DNA from: JBQTIY01 sp052387675
Lineage (GTDB): Bacteria; Planctomycetota; B15-G4
NCBI GenBank assembly: GCA_052387675.1
Contig: JBQTIY010000011.1
Location: 186,001 to 250,000 of the forward strand
Direction: 5' to 3'
DNA: 64,000 nt
The number at the start of each line of letters is the position of its first letter. Within the stretch, counting starts at the first letter, position 1. Position numbers and translations under genes: made by a program. The notes beneath the pieces are model-generated. The model saw nothing but the letters and a program-made list of their open reading frames with translations, was not told the origin of the DNA and made no database searches. Of this stretch, positions 50,685 through 58,830 are shown piece by piece.

Positions 50685-52325
50685 CTACGGCCAGTACTCG
50701 TCAGCTCCGATATCCACGCGACCGTACTCTCGACCCTCTCCTTCGATGTCGTAGGTGGTTAATGCGACAACCGGCGTGATGTCGCCCTTGGCAATGCATG
50801 GGGAGCCATACAGAATCGTGAAGTCGCCGGCGCCTGCATTGACGAAATCTGGATTCTCGTCAATGTTGAAGTACGGGGCCGAGGGCGGGTCAGTGGCACT
50901 TCCGAGGCACTCCCAGACGCAATAATCAATAAAGTCCGCTGAGCCCGGATCCCACTCCAGAGTGCCGTCGACCTGCTGGGTGCCGCCGTTACCGTACACA
51001 ATCAAGTTCTGCATGTTGGCGTACGTAGTCGAGTCGCCATCGATCCAGAACCCGGCGGCGCTGTTGTTCGCGATCGTGTCGCCCACGCTCTTCTGTCCTC
51101 CCTCCGAGCTGACGTCCTGGACGCCGCTGATGTGAATGCCAACAGTGTTCTGAACGATCAGGTTCCCCACCGTGTCCACGCTGATGTAACGACCCGCATC
51201 TCCGACGTCCCACGATCCGTAATCCAGGTGAAGCCCAGCGGCTCCATTGCCCCTGAGGGTGTTTTGCTCGATGTGACCTGTGGAGAAGTAGGCGTAACTG
51301 CTCTCGTCGTCATCGGTGTCCACCGTGGCGAGAATTCCGTCGCCAAGGCATGCCTTGACCGTGTTGCCGATGATCTCGATCGTCGGCGTCGTGGCAAACC
51401 GCACCTGCTTGCCCTCGGCGCCTGCTGCGACGAATTCAATTCCTGTTTCGATGCCATGACCCTCATTGCTGAGTGACGAGTCGATCGTGTTGCGCAGGAT
51501 GAAGGGTGTGAAAATGGCATCAACGGGCACGATTCGACCGTCCCCGGCGAGCCGGATGCCGAACTCGGCATCGTCATCGCCCTCCAGCCCGATGATGTTC
51601 TCGCTGATGATGATGCGAGCCGAGGCATCACCCTCGCCGGTATCGGTCGTCCGCAGTTCGATTCCGCCGCGAGCCGTCGGCTCGATCCCATTATTGCTGA
51701 TGTGGAAGGGGCCCTCGGAGTCACCGAGTTGGCCGTCACCAACTTCCAACAGGACCGAGGGTTGATCGGCACTCTCGCCATCGTTCATCTCACTGCGCTC
51801 GAAGTCGCAGGACTCGATGCTGCAGTCCGTCGCTGCGTTGCCGGAATCCACGCGAACCAGTACCGCCGCTGGTGGGTCGAACTCTTCCTCATCCTCGGCT
51901 AGGAATCTGAGATTCTCGATGATGGTTCCATCGTGGCTCGCGGACGTTGCGTCGATGAAGACCAAGCCATACGAGCCAGAATCGGGCGGGTCTGCGTGGG
52001 CGTCGCCTCCCACCCTGGGCTTGTCACCGTCGTCATATGCCCTGACCCGAACTCCACTTGGAATCACTAGGGGCCAGGACTCACCCAGCGCAGTGTTGTA
52101 CGTGCCTGGCAAAACGACAATCTCGTCGCCGCTCACGGGCTCCCCTTCAAGCAATGCCTGCGTGATGGTCTCGTATGGATCAGCAAAGGAGCCAGTATGC
52201 GGAGCGGTGTCGTTGCTGTCATCGACATAGAAGGTCGTCGGCGTTGGCATGGCGATCAGGCCAACAGCGACCACGCCGACCCCAAAGCCGCACAGACTGA
52301 TACCTAACTTGCTTAGTTGACGCAT
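50685..52325 (-). CDS. Secreted right-handed beta-helix (DUF1565/pectate-lyase-like) protein
   Basis: 546 residues from ATG 52325. The signal segment (ISLCGFGVGVVAVGLIAMP) is followed by TFYVDDSNDTAPHTGSFADP and YETITQAL, the typical start of DUF1565 beta-helix proteins (a regularly repeated item list at the helix cap). About twelve coils follow with Asp/Asn-rich turns (IIENLRFLAEDEEEFDPPAA, RIIISENIIGLEGDDDAEFG). It is markedly acidic. It ends VDIGADEYWP, a common planctomycete beta-helix terminus. Likely surface-exposed or released, possibly carbohydrate-binding. Confidence 0.82.
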   Translation of the reverse strand: MRQLSKLGISLCGFGVGVVAVGLIAMPTPTTFYVDDSNDTAPHTGSFADPYETITQALLEGEPVSGDEIVVLPGTYNTALGESWPLVIPSGVRVRAYDDGDKPRVGGDAHADPPDSGSYGLVFIDATSASHDGTIIENLRFLAEDEEEFDPPAAVLVRVDSGNAATDCSIESCDFERSEMNDGESADQPSVLLEVGDGQLGDSEGPFHISNNGIEPTARGGIELRTTDTGEGDASARIIISENIIGLEGDDDAEFGIRLAGDGRIVPVDAIFTPFILRNTIDSSLSNEGHGIETGIEFVAAGAEGKQVRFATTPTIEIIGNTVKACLGDGILATVDTDDDESSYAYFSTGHIEQNTLRGNGAAGLHLDYGSWDVGDAGRYISVDTVGNLIVQNTVGIHISGVQDVSSEGGQKSVGDTIANNSAAGFWIDGDSTTYANMQNLIVYGNGGTQQVDGTLEWDPGSADFIDYCVWECLGSATDPPSAPYFNIDENPDFVNAGAGDFTILYGSPCIAKGDITPVVALTTYDIEGEGREYGRVDIGADEYWP

Positions 52326-52393
52326 TGACCTAACCTCCAAGTCATCCGCTGCCTCATCGGCTCGAAGGATGACTGACTAGGGATTCCCGAAAC

Positions 52394-54124
52394 CTATGGA
52401 ACTGCGCCATGCAGGATCGTGACATGGCCGCTGTTTGTGATTCCGAAGTCGTCTGCTGAGGCGACGCCTAGCACGAGCTCGATCGATCCGTCACCGTCCA
52501 GGTCGCCGAAGGCGTTGCGCTCGATACCGACATTGCAGAGCGGAACCTTGTCACTGATTCGGGCAAACGTCGCATGAAACGGCCCAAGTGCGACGAAAGT
52601 CATTCCCCCCGCCGTCAGAGAACAACCCTGCATCGGCCCGTCGAAATGGTCTGAGATCAGCAAATCCGTGATGCCGTCGCCACTCAAGTCTGCTGCCCCT
52701 AGCCAACTCCCAAAGTTGCTCTCACCGAAGGGGTTCTCGTAAAGCGATGGTGGCTTGGTCACCTTGAGATAGGACTCATAGTCCGGTCCGTAGTGAACGA
52801 AGGCCCGGTCCCGGTCGTCGTCGATGAGCAGATCCGTCGTGCCATCCCCATCGAGATCGCCAACGCCCATGTGAATCCCGAAGGCTGTCCCCACGCCGAG
52901 GGGCTCGGGGCACTCGATGGTTCGAAAGAGTGTGAGGTCGGGACCCAAGTAAACGTGAGCGCTCCCGATGCTTTGCACACCGCCGATGTCGTCACCGCCT
53001 GAAGCTTCGAACAAGTCGTCGATCCCGTCGCCGTTGGCGTCGCCAACCGCAATGCAGGAGCCAAAGCCGTGCCCGGCCTCGGGCGTAGGATTCGAGACCC
53101 AGATCGAGGAGGTGAAGTCGGGCCCCAGCAGAATGTCGACGCGGCCGGCCTCTCCAAAGCCCCCGACAGAAGCCTTGTTGATGCTGATGGCAACGTCGCC
53201 GTGTGAGTCGTTGTTGAAGTCCCCGATGGCGATGGCGTGCCCGTAGCCCGTGAACTTGATGCCGGTTCCTGGGCTGTGCAGGATCAGCGTGGGGACTCCT
53301 GTAGCGAGCGTTGCACCGCTATAGACGTAGAGCTTTCCGGGCAGGCCAGGCACGGGCGGCGCACCAGCGGTTTCACCGATGATCAAGTCATCGAGTTCGT
53401 CTCCGTCGAGCCGACCGACTGTCATGCCGACACCAAAGAAACCGTAATAGTGCGGTAGCTCCGAGTAGAGTGCTGTGAAGTTCGTGTAGTCGGGGCCCCA
53501 GAGCACATAGGCAGCGCCGGAGTTTTGAATGCCGAGATAGTCCTCGCCCTCGGCGCAGCCAACGATGTCGCCGAAACCGTCGCCATTGAAGTCACCGACA
53601 CCGACGGTGCGACCGAAAAGAGCTCGATCGGTGGGGTTGGGGTTGCTAATCACCTGGCCCGTAGCCGGTGTCAAGTAGGGCTGGTCGAGCGGGAGCGTGG
53701 CCGGATTCGTCAGCGCACCCGGCACGAGCCCTTGCAACACGATGGGAATGCCGGAGAACAGCGGGTCAAGCAGCGGCAGCGTGATCGGCATGTCGATGCG
53801 GCCGCTCGGCGGAATGGCACCAAGAGCCAGGACGTTTAGGACTTGGCCGATGTAGAACGGCCCCTTGGGTGTCCAGACGGGCGTGATGAGCGGCTGCAGG
53901 CCGTAGAGCAGCGCCGTGAAATGCCCCGGCGTGCCGGAGAAGTGCAGCGTCAGTTCGCCTTCAGAGAAGGGCTCACCCTGGATCTGCAGCAGAGGGGCAT
54001 CCTGCGCCCTGCTGGCGGGAACTAGGGCACTAAACACCACGAGAAGCGCCGCCCACAGTCCACGTTGCACGAAGTCTCGCCGCAGCGACGGAGGCCCCCC
54101 CGCCTTCCCTTGCGGAGCACCCAT
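52394..54124 (-). CDS. Secreted FG-GAP repeat protein with possible Tat signal
   Basis: 576 residues from ATG 54124; ATG 54175 is an alternative directly after a run of nine G. The leader has RRDFVQRGLWAALLVVF, which could be a twin-arginine signal, ending PASRAQ. Unusually, the shared beta module comes first (residues about 45-160, FYIGQVLNVLALGAIPPSG), and about seven FG-GAP repeats fill the rest (GVGDFNGDGFGDIVGCAEG, GDLDGDGTTDLLIDDDRDRA). Calcium-binding surface protein with unknown ligand. Confidence 0.85.
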   Translation of the reverse strand: MGAPQGKAGGPPSLRRDFVQRGLWAALLVVFSALVPASRAQDAPLLQIQGEPFSEGELTLHFSGTPGHFTALLYGLQPLITPVWTPKGPFYIGQVLNVLALGAIPPSGRIDMPITLPLLDPLFSGIPIVLQGLVPGALTNPATLPLDQPYLTPATGQVISNPNPTDRALFGRTVGVGDFNGDGFGDIVGCAEGEDYLGIQNSGAAYVLWGPDYTNFTALYSELPHYYGFFGVGMTVGRLDGDELDDLIIGETAGAPPVPGLPGKLYVYSGATLATGVPTLILHSPGTGIKFTGYGHAIAIGDFNNDSHGDVAISINKASVGGFGEAGRVDILLGPDFTSSIWVSNPTPEAGHGFGSCIAVGDANGDGIDDLFEASGGDDIGGVQSIGSAHVYLGPDLTLFRTIECPEPLGVGTAFGIHMGVGDLDGDGTTDLLIDDDRDRAFVHYGPDYESYLKVTKPPSLYENPFGESNFGSWLGAADLSGDGITDLLISDHFDGPMQGCSLTAGGMTFVALGPFHATFARISDKVPLCNVGIERNAFGDLDGDGSIELVLGVASADDFGITNSGHVTILHGAVP

Positions 54125-54180
54125 GACGGAAAGCCTACAGCAATCGGCTCTCGACTGCTCCTGGGAAAGCATCATGGATG

Positions 54181-54189
54181 CCCCCCCCC
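54181..54189. repeat. Homopolymer of nine C (G on the minus strand)
   Basis: On the minus strand nine G lie five bases before ATG 54175, in the position of a ribosome-binding site for the longer form of the FG-GAP gene. Such tracts can change length by slippage. Confidence 0.9.
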
Positions 54190-54288
54190 GCGTAACCTGA
54201 CATTGCGGTCGCCAGAGCGGCTGCGGGTGACGCACTTTGCCCCAGGCCAGCGGGCGCCACCCCTGGCGTTGTCGCTGCCTTCGTCATG

Positions 54289-54319
54289 AAAAGGCTCCCG
54301 AAGCCGAAACGGCTAAGCC
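54289..54319 (-). terminator. Terminator-like hairpin with overlapping alternative stems
   Basis: On the minus strand GGCTTCGGGAGCC (54305-54293) is followed by TTTT, a small intrinsic terminator located 226 bp after the GT2 gene stop. The segment AGCCG/CGGCT at 54302-54314 can instead form a second stem, and GGCTAAGCC at 54311-54319 a third, so the stems exclude one another. The rest of the 406 bp gap 54125-54530 holds an AT-rich imperfect hairpin near 54377-54400 and the C9 tract; no gene is convincing. Confidence 0.5.
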
Positions 54320-54530
54320 CACTTCGCACAAGGCGGGTAAGCGAACCGTCACGAGCGCTGGTGTAATCCCACTCCCCAAATTTCCGCAAGGGGGAAAATT
54401 CGTGGGAGGCGAAGTTGTTATCGACTTTCTCGCTCCAGCCGGTCGTTCCCTGATCAGGTCGGCCGCGGAACGACGCTGGCGCTTTGACCCGCAGTGAAAC
54501 CCCGTGGCCGCCGCAGAGCGGAGCCGCGAC

Positions 54531-55319
54531 TCAGCCGCCTGGCGCGCGGTCGGCGGGCGTGAGGCGGCTGTGCCGCTTGCGGACGTCGAAGGTGCGCAGC
54601 GCCGCTTCGAGCTGGATGCGCACGCTCATCTTGGACTCGCCGGCGGCGCGATCGGGAAACTCGATCGGGACTTCGCGCAGCACGTAGCCGAGGCGCGCGG
54701 CGACGTAGGCCATCTCGACTTGGAAGACGTAGCCATTGCTGTGGATGCGCCGGCCGAGATCCATGCCGAGCAAGGTCTGGCGGCGCCAGAGGCGGAAGCC
54801 GCCGGTCGCGTCGCGCAGGCCGATGCTCAGGATGGCGCGTACGTAGAGGCTGTTGGCGAACCAGGAGAGCAGCTTGCGCCACCAGGCCCAGTCGGGGTCC
54901 ACGCTGCCGCCCGGCGCGAAGCGGCTGCCCAGCACCATGTCTGCACCCGGCAGGGCGGCGAGCAAGTCGTGCAGGTACTCCGGCTGGTGGCTGAAGTCGC
55001 AGTCCATCTGCAGGATGAGGTCGGCGCCCTCGGCGAGCGCGCGCGCGAAGCCGGCCAGGTAGGCCTTGCCCAGGCCCTCCTTGCCGCGGCGGTGCAGCAC
55101 GGCCACGCGGCCAGGATGACGCAGGGCAAGTTGGTCGGCGAGTTGGCCGGTGCCGTCGGGCGAGGCATCGTCCACGACGAGGATGGACAGCACGGCGGGC
55201 TCGGCCGGGTCGGTGGGCGCGGTGAGGCGCAGCGCCAGGAGCGCGGCGACCATGCGCTCCAGGTTGTCGGCCTCGTTGTAGGTCGGCAGCACGACGGTGA
55301 TGCGGAGCGGCTGCGCCAT
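54531..55319 (-). CDS. GT2 polyprenol-phosphate glycosyltransferase (DPM1-like)
   Basis: 262 residues. It transfers a sugar from a nucleotide donor to polyprenyl phosphate at the cytoplasmic membrane face. Motifs: VVLPTYNEADNLERMV, VDDASPDGTGQLAD, LILQMDCDFSHQPEYL with the metal-binding DxD-like MDCD, GSRFAPGG and the C-terminal EVPIEFPDRAAGESKMS. This is the dolichol-phosphate mannosyltransferase pattern without a C-terminal membrane domain. It is divergent from the GT87-like gene, which could use its product. Confidence 0.92.
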   Translation of the reverse strand: MAQPLRITVVLPTYNEADNLERMVAALLALRLTAPTDPAEPAVLSILVVDDASPDGTGQLADQLALRHPGRVAVLHRRGKEGLGKAYLAGFARALAEGADLILQMDCDFSHQPEYLHDLLAALPGADMVLGSRFAPGGSVDPDWAWWRKLLSWFANSLYVRAILSIGLRDATGGFRLWRRQTLLGMDLGRRIHSNGYVFQVEMAYVAARLGYVLREVPIEFPDRAAGESKMSVRIQLEAALRTFDVRKRHSRLTPADRAPGG

Positions 55320-55427
55320 GTCGCGGTCGCCGACTCTAGCATCCGCTCGCGGCGCTCGGCGCGCGGGAAGTCGTGCGGGTCATTCCGCACGGGGGCCGGG
55401 CGCCTCCGGCTGATATCTTTGGCCTCG

Positions 55428-56780
55428 ATGCGCCTGCGCACCACGATCCTTCTCGCCGCGGCCGGCACGGGACTGCTGCTCTGGGCGCTGCTCGCCACGG
55501 AGCAGGCCGGTGTGGGGACGCGCGCCGACGGCAAGCCGGCCTACCCCTTCGTTCTGGAGGACCAGGCCGACCGCTGGGTCTACCAGCAGCGCGGCCGCTG
55601 GCTGCCCTCCGAGCGCGAGCCCTACGTGGAGGAGCACTCGGAGTATCCGCAGCTCGCCACCTGGATGTTCGGGCTGCCCTACCTGTTCATGGAGCACTCG
55701 GTGCCGGTGGGCCGCGCGCAGACGTCGGCCGAGTTCACGGCCGCGCGCGAGGACTCGCGGGCCTACTTCGACCGGCACCACGTGTCCATGGCCCTGGGCT
55801 ATTTCGCACTGCTGGCGCTGACGGCCGCGGTGCTGCGGCAGCTCGGCCACTCGCCCGGCTACGCGCTCTTGCTGCTGCTGCCCGGCACGGCGTATTTCTC
55901 CTTCAATCGTTTCGATGCCTGGCCGGCCGCCTTCGTGGCGCTGGCCTGCCTGCTGCAGTTCCGCGGGCGGCGCAACGGCGCGGCGGCGGCGCTGGCTCTC
56001 GGCGCGATGATGAAGTGGTACCCCGCACTGTTGCTGCCGCTCTTTCTGGCCCACAATCTTTGGAGTGAGCACGACGCCAAAGGTCGTGGCGGCGTGTCGG
56101 TGGGCCGGTTGTTCGCGGCGCTGCCGCGCGCCGTACTCGTGCCGGGACTGGTGGCCGGTGCTGTGATCACGGCCATCCTCAGTGTCAGCTACGTCGGCGG
56201 CGGCTGGGAGGCGGTCACACACGTCTACAGCCATCACGCCGGGCGCGTGCACAACCCGCCTTCGCTGGCGGCGGCGATCTTGGAGCCCTGGCGCTGGGGC
56301 CTGCTGCCGCTCGAGAGCTTCCCGCGCGTGTACCAGTGGCTCACGGTGCTGCAGTTCCTGCCGGCCGTGCTGCTGGCCCTTGTGCCGATCCGCAGCCGGA
56401 CGGCACTGCTCTGGGCCTGCCTGGCCGTCGTGGTGGGCTTTGCCGAGTTCGGCAAGGTCTTCTCGCCGCAGTGGATCTGCTGGGTCTCGCCGCTGGCCCT
56501 GCTGCTGGCGCCCGGCCGGCGCACCCTGCTCGGCCTCATCGTGGCGCTCGAACTGCTCATCTACCTGCAGATCCCGCTGCTCTTCTACTCGCACATGACC
56601 ACTCCGGAGGCGGCCGCGGCCCTGGCGCGCGGCCAACCGGCCATTCCGCCGGAAGCCTTTTTCTGGTGGGTCAGCGATGGGCGCCATCTGCTGCTCTTTG
56701 GGCTGTGGGCGTGGAGTCTGGCTGCTTTCCTGCGTACCGTGTCGCGCGGCGCCGAGGCCCCCGCCCCCGCCCTGCGCTAG
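55428..56780 (+). CDS. GT87-like membrane glycosyltransferase (DUF2029 type)
   Basis: 450 residues from ATG 55428 with about ten membrane helices. The first extracytoplasmic loop carries an acidic segment (LPSEREPYVEEHSEYPQLAT) including the conserved acidic residues expected in GT-C enzymes; SFNRFDAWPAAFVALACLLQ and GAMMKWYPALLLPLFL match the GT87/DUF2029 pattern. Such enzymes use polyprenyl-phosphate sugars outside the cytoplasm. The frame is open a further 924 bp upstream, but that stretch is antisense to the GT2 gene and is rejected. Confidence 0.8.
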   Translation: MRLRTTILLAAAGTGLLLWALLATEQAGVGTRADGKPAYPFVLEDQADRWVYQQRGRWLPSEREPYVEEHSEYPQLATWMFGLPYLFMEHSVPVGRAQTSAEFTAAREDSRAYFDRHHVSMALGYFALLALTAAVLRQLGHSPGYALLLLLPGTAYFSFNRFDAWPAAFVALACLLQFRGRRNGAAAALALGAMMKWYPALLLPLFLAHNLWSEHDAKGRGGVSVGRLFAALPRAVLVPGLVAGAVITAILSVSYVGGGWEAVTHVYSHHAGRVHNPPSLAAAILEPWRWGLLPLESFPRVYQWLTVLQFLPAVLLALVPIRSRTALLWACLAVVVGFAEFGKVFSPQWICWVSPLALLLAPGRRTLLGLIVALELLIYLQIPLLFYSHMTTPEAAAALARGQPAIPPEAFFWWVSDGRHLLLFGLWAWSLAAFLRTVSRGAEAPAPALR

Positions 56781-56799
56781 AGTCCCCCGCCCCAAAAAG

Positions 56800-56860
56800 C
56801 CCCGCGCCGAAGAACCCCGCGTCGAGAAGCCCTGCGTCGAAAAGCCCTGCGTCGAAAAGC
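56800..56860. repeat. Three to four tandem 15 bp repeats before the GT9 gene
   Basis: Units close to AAAAGCCCTGCGTCG repeat head to tail, the last two identical, and end directly at the ATG at 56861. Read in the frame of the gene they would encode SPASK repeats, but no start codon lies in that frame between the end of the previous gene and 56861. Confidence 0.8.
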
Positions 56861-58051
56861 ATGGACCCGCTGAAAACTGACTGCCGCCACTTCCGGCCCG
56901 ACCGCCCCTGCGCGCCCCACAAGGCGCACGGCGTGATCTGCGCCACGTGCACCACGGATTACGACCCGGTGGCGCGGCGCGTGCTCATCGTGAAGTTGGC
57001 CGCGATCGGCGATGTGCTGCGCACCACCTGCTTGCTGCCCGGTATTCACCGGCGCTGGCCGGGCAGCCATGTCACCTGGATCACCGCACCCGGCGCCGTG
57101 GAGCTCTTCGCGGGCAACCGCCTCGTGGATCGCGTGCTGGCCTGGAAGAGCACGCCGGGCGCCGGCGCGCCGCTCGAACTGCTGGCCGAGAGTTTCGACG
57201 TGATCCTCAACACCGACACCGCGGGCGATGCCTGCGCGCTGGCGCACGTGGCGCGCCTGTCGCCCGGCGGGCAGCGCGTGGGCTTCGATCTCGATGCGCG
57301 CGGCGCGCCGCTGCCGCTCTCGCCGGCCGCCGAGACCTGGCTGGAACTCGGCGTGCGCGACGACAAGAAGCGCCAGAACACGCGCACCTATCAAGATCAC
57401 ATGGCCGCGATCTTGGGCGTGGACGACCGTCAGGAGCCGCCGATTCTGGAGTTGGACGAGGCGGCGCTCGGCAAGGGCCGTGCGGTCCTCGCGCGCATGG
57501 CGGTCGGCGCCCCACGCGGCCGCAGCGCCATTGTGGGACTGAACACCGGCGCCGGCGGACGCTGGCGCTTCAAGCGCTGGACTGAAACCGGCTACACGCA
57601 GCTCATCGCGCGGCTGGCGCGCGACGGCCACCGCGTGCTCTTGCTCGGCGGGCCCGAGGAAGTCGAGCGCAATCAGCGGCTCGCGCAGCAGAGCGGCGGG
57701 GCAGCCTTCGACACCGGCGGCGACAACAGCCTGCGCGAGTTCGCCGGCATCATCGAGCAGTGCGATGTTGTCGTGACCGGCGACACCCTCGCGCTGCACA
57801 TTGCCAGCGCCCGCAGAAAGCGCCTCGTGGCACTCTTCGGCCCCACCTCGCTGCACGAGATCGAGGTCTTCGGGCGCGGCGAACGCCTGGCCCCCGAGCT
57901 TGATTGCTTGGTCTGCTACAAGACCGACTGCGACTTCGTGCCCAACTGCATGGAGTCGCTCAGCACCGAGGTGGTGCACGCCGCCGTGCTGCGGCAGATT
58001 GCCGCGCTGCACTCGGAGACGGCCAAGCCGGCTCCGCAGGCGCGTCGATGA
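56861..58051 (+). CDS. GT9 heptosyltransferase-like glycosyltransferase
   Basis: 396 residues. An N-terminal cysteine cluster (DCRHFRPDRPCAPHK and VICATCTTDY) precedes the GT9 domain: RVLIVKLAAIGDVLRTTCLL (nucleotide-side start), a central GLNTGAGGRWRFKRWTETGY, LLLGGPEEVERNQ and the donor-binding VVTGDTLALHIASARRKRLV followed by LFGPTSLHEIE. A second cluster LDCLVCYKTDCDFVPNC is near the C-terminus. The two clusters could bind a metal together. It likely adds a heptose or hexose to an envelope glycan. Its stop overlaps the next gene (ATGA). Confidence 0.9.
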   Translation: MDPLKTDCRHFRPDRPCAPHKAHGVICATCTTDYDPVARRVLIVKLAAIGDVLRTTCLLPGIHRRWPGSHVTWITAPGAVELFAGNRLVDRVLAWKSTPGAGAPLELLAESFDVILNTDTAGDACALAHVARLSPGGQRVGFDLDARGAPLPLSPAAETWLELGVRDDKKRQNTRTYQDHMAAILGVDDRQEPPILELDEAALGKGRAVLARMAVGAPRGRSAIVGLNTGAGGRWRFKRWTETGYTQLIARLARDGHRVLLLGGPEEVERNQRLAQQSGGAAFDTGGDNSLREFAGIIEQCDVVVTGDTLALHIASARRKRLVALFGPTSLHEIEVFGRGERLAPELDCLVCYKTDCDFVPNCMESLSTEVVHAAVLRQIAALHSETAKPAPQARR

Positions 58052-58830
58052 GCGCCCAGCCGAGTCCCGCGAAGCACGCGGCCGCGGGTGCCGGCGCAGT
58101 GGGCCGCATCGTCGTCACCGTGCCGACCTACAACGAGATCGAGAACATCGTCTCGCTGTGCCGCGCGATCTTGGGCCAGGACGGCCGCATCGAGGTGCTC
58201 GTGGTGGATGACAACTCGCCCGACGGCACGTGGCGCGCCGTGGCCGAACTCGCCGCGACGGAGCCGCGCGTGCGTCTGCTGCATCGCACCACCGACCGCG
58301 GCCGCGGCCGCGCCGGCCGCGCCGGCTTTCTGGCCGCGCTCGAACGCCAAGCGGACCTGGTCTTCGAGATGGATGCTGACTGGAGCCATCACCCCGAGCA
58401 CCTGCCCGCGATGATCGCGGCGCTGGGCGCGCACGACGTCGTGCTGGGCAGCCGGCAAGTGCCGGGCGGCGCCGACATCGGGCGGCCGCCGGCGCGCATC
58501 TGGCTCACACACGCGAGCAACCTCTACGTGCGCCTCGTGCTCGGCCTGCCGGTGCGCGACTGCAACAGCGGCTACCGCGGCTTCCGCGCCAGCGCGCTGC
58601 GCGCCATCGAAGTGGAGTCGGCTTTCTCGCCGGGCCCCGCCCTGGTGCACGAACTGCTCTACAAAGCCAAGGTCCGCCGACTGCGCCTCACCGAGGTGCC
58701 GATTCAGTTCCGAGAGCGCGAGCGCGGCACGTCCACGCTCACATTCGCCACGCTCTTGCGCTCCTACACGACGATCCTGCGCCTGCGCTGGCTCGGGCTC
58801 ACCGGCCGGCTCTTCGCGAGGGCGGCATGA
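58048..58830 (+). CDS. GT2 polyprenol-phosphate mannosyltransferase-like enzyme
   Basis: 260 residues from the ATGA overlap at 58048. Motifs: VTVPTYNEIENIVSLCRAIL, VDDNSPDGTWRAVAEL, LVFEMDADWSHHPEHLP (DxD), VLGSRQVPGGADIG and LTEVPIQFRERERGTSTL. This is the polyprenyl-phosphate mannose synthase type, a second paralogue of the enzyme at 54531. Coupled to both neighbours by four-base overlaps, so it works in the same pathway as the GT9 enzyme and the sulfatase-fold proteins. Confidence 0.92.
   Translation: MSAQPSPAKHAAAGAGAVGRIVVTVPTYNEIENIVSLCRAILGQDGRIEVLVVDDNSPDGTWRAVAELAATEPRVRLLHRTTDRGRGRAGRAGFLAALERQADLVFEMDADWSHHPEHLPAMIAALGAHDVVLGSRQVPGGADIGRPPARIWLTHASNLYVRLVLGLPVRDCNSGYRGFRASALRAIEVESAFSPGPALVHELLYKAKVRRLRLTEVPIQFRERERGTSTLTFATLLRSYTTILRLRWLGLTGRLFARAA

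Noticed and set aside
54504..55427. Upstream extension of the GT87-like frame by 308 codons
   Set aside because: The stretch is antisense to the conserved GT2 gene and has shadow composition; a membrane-protein N-terminus begins at ATG 55428.
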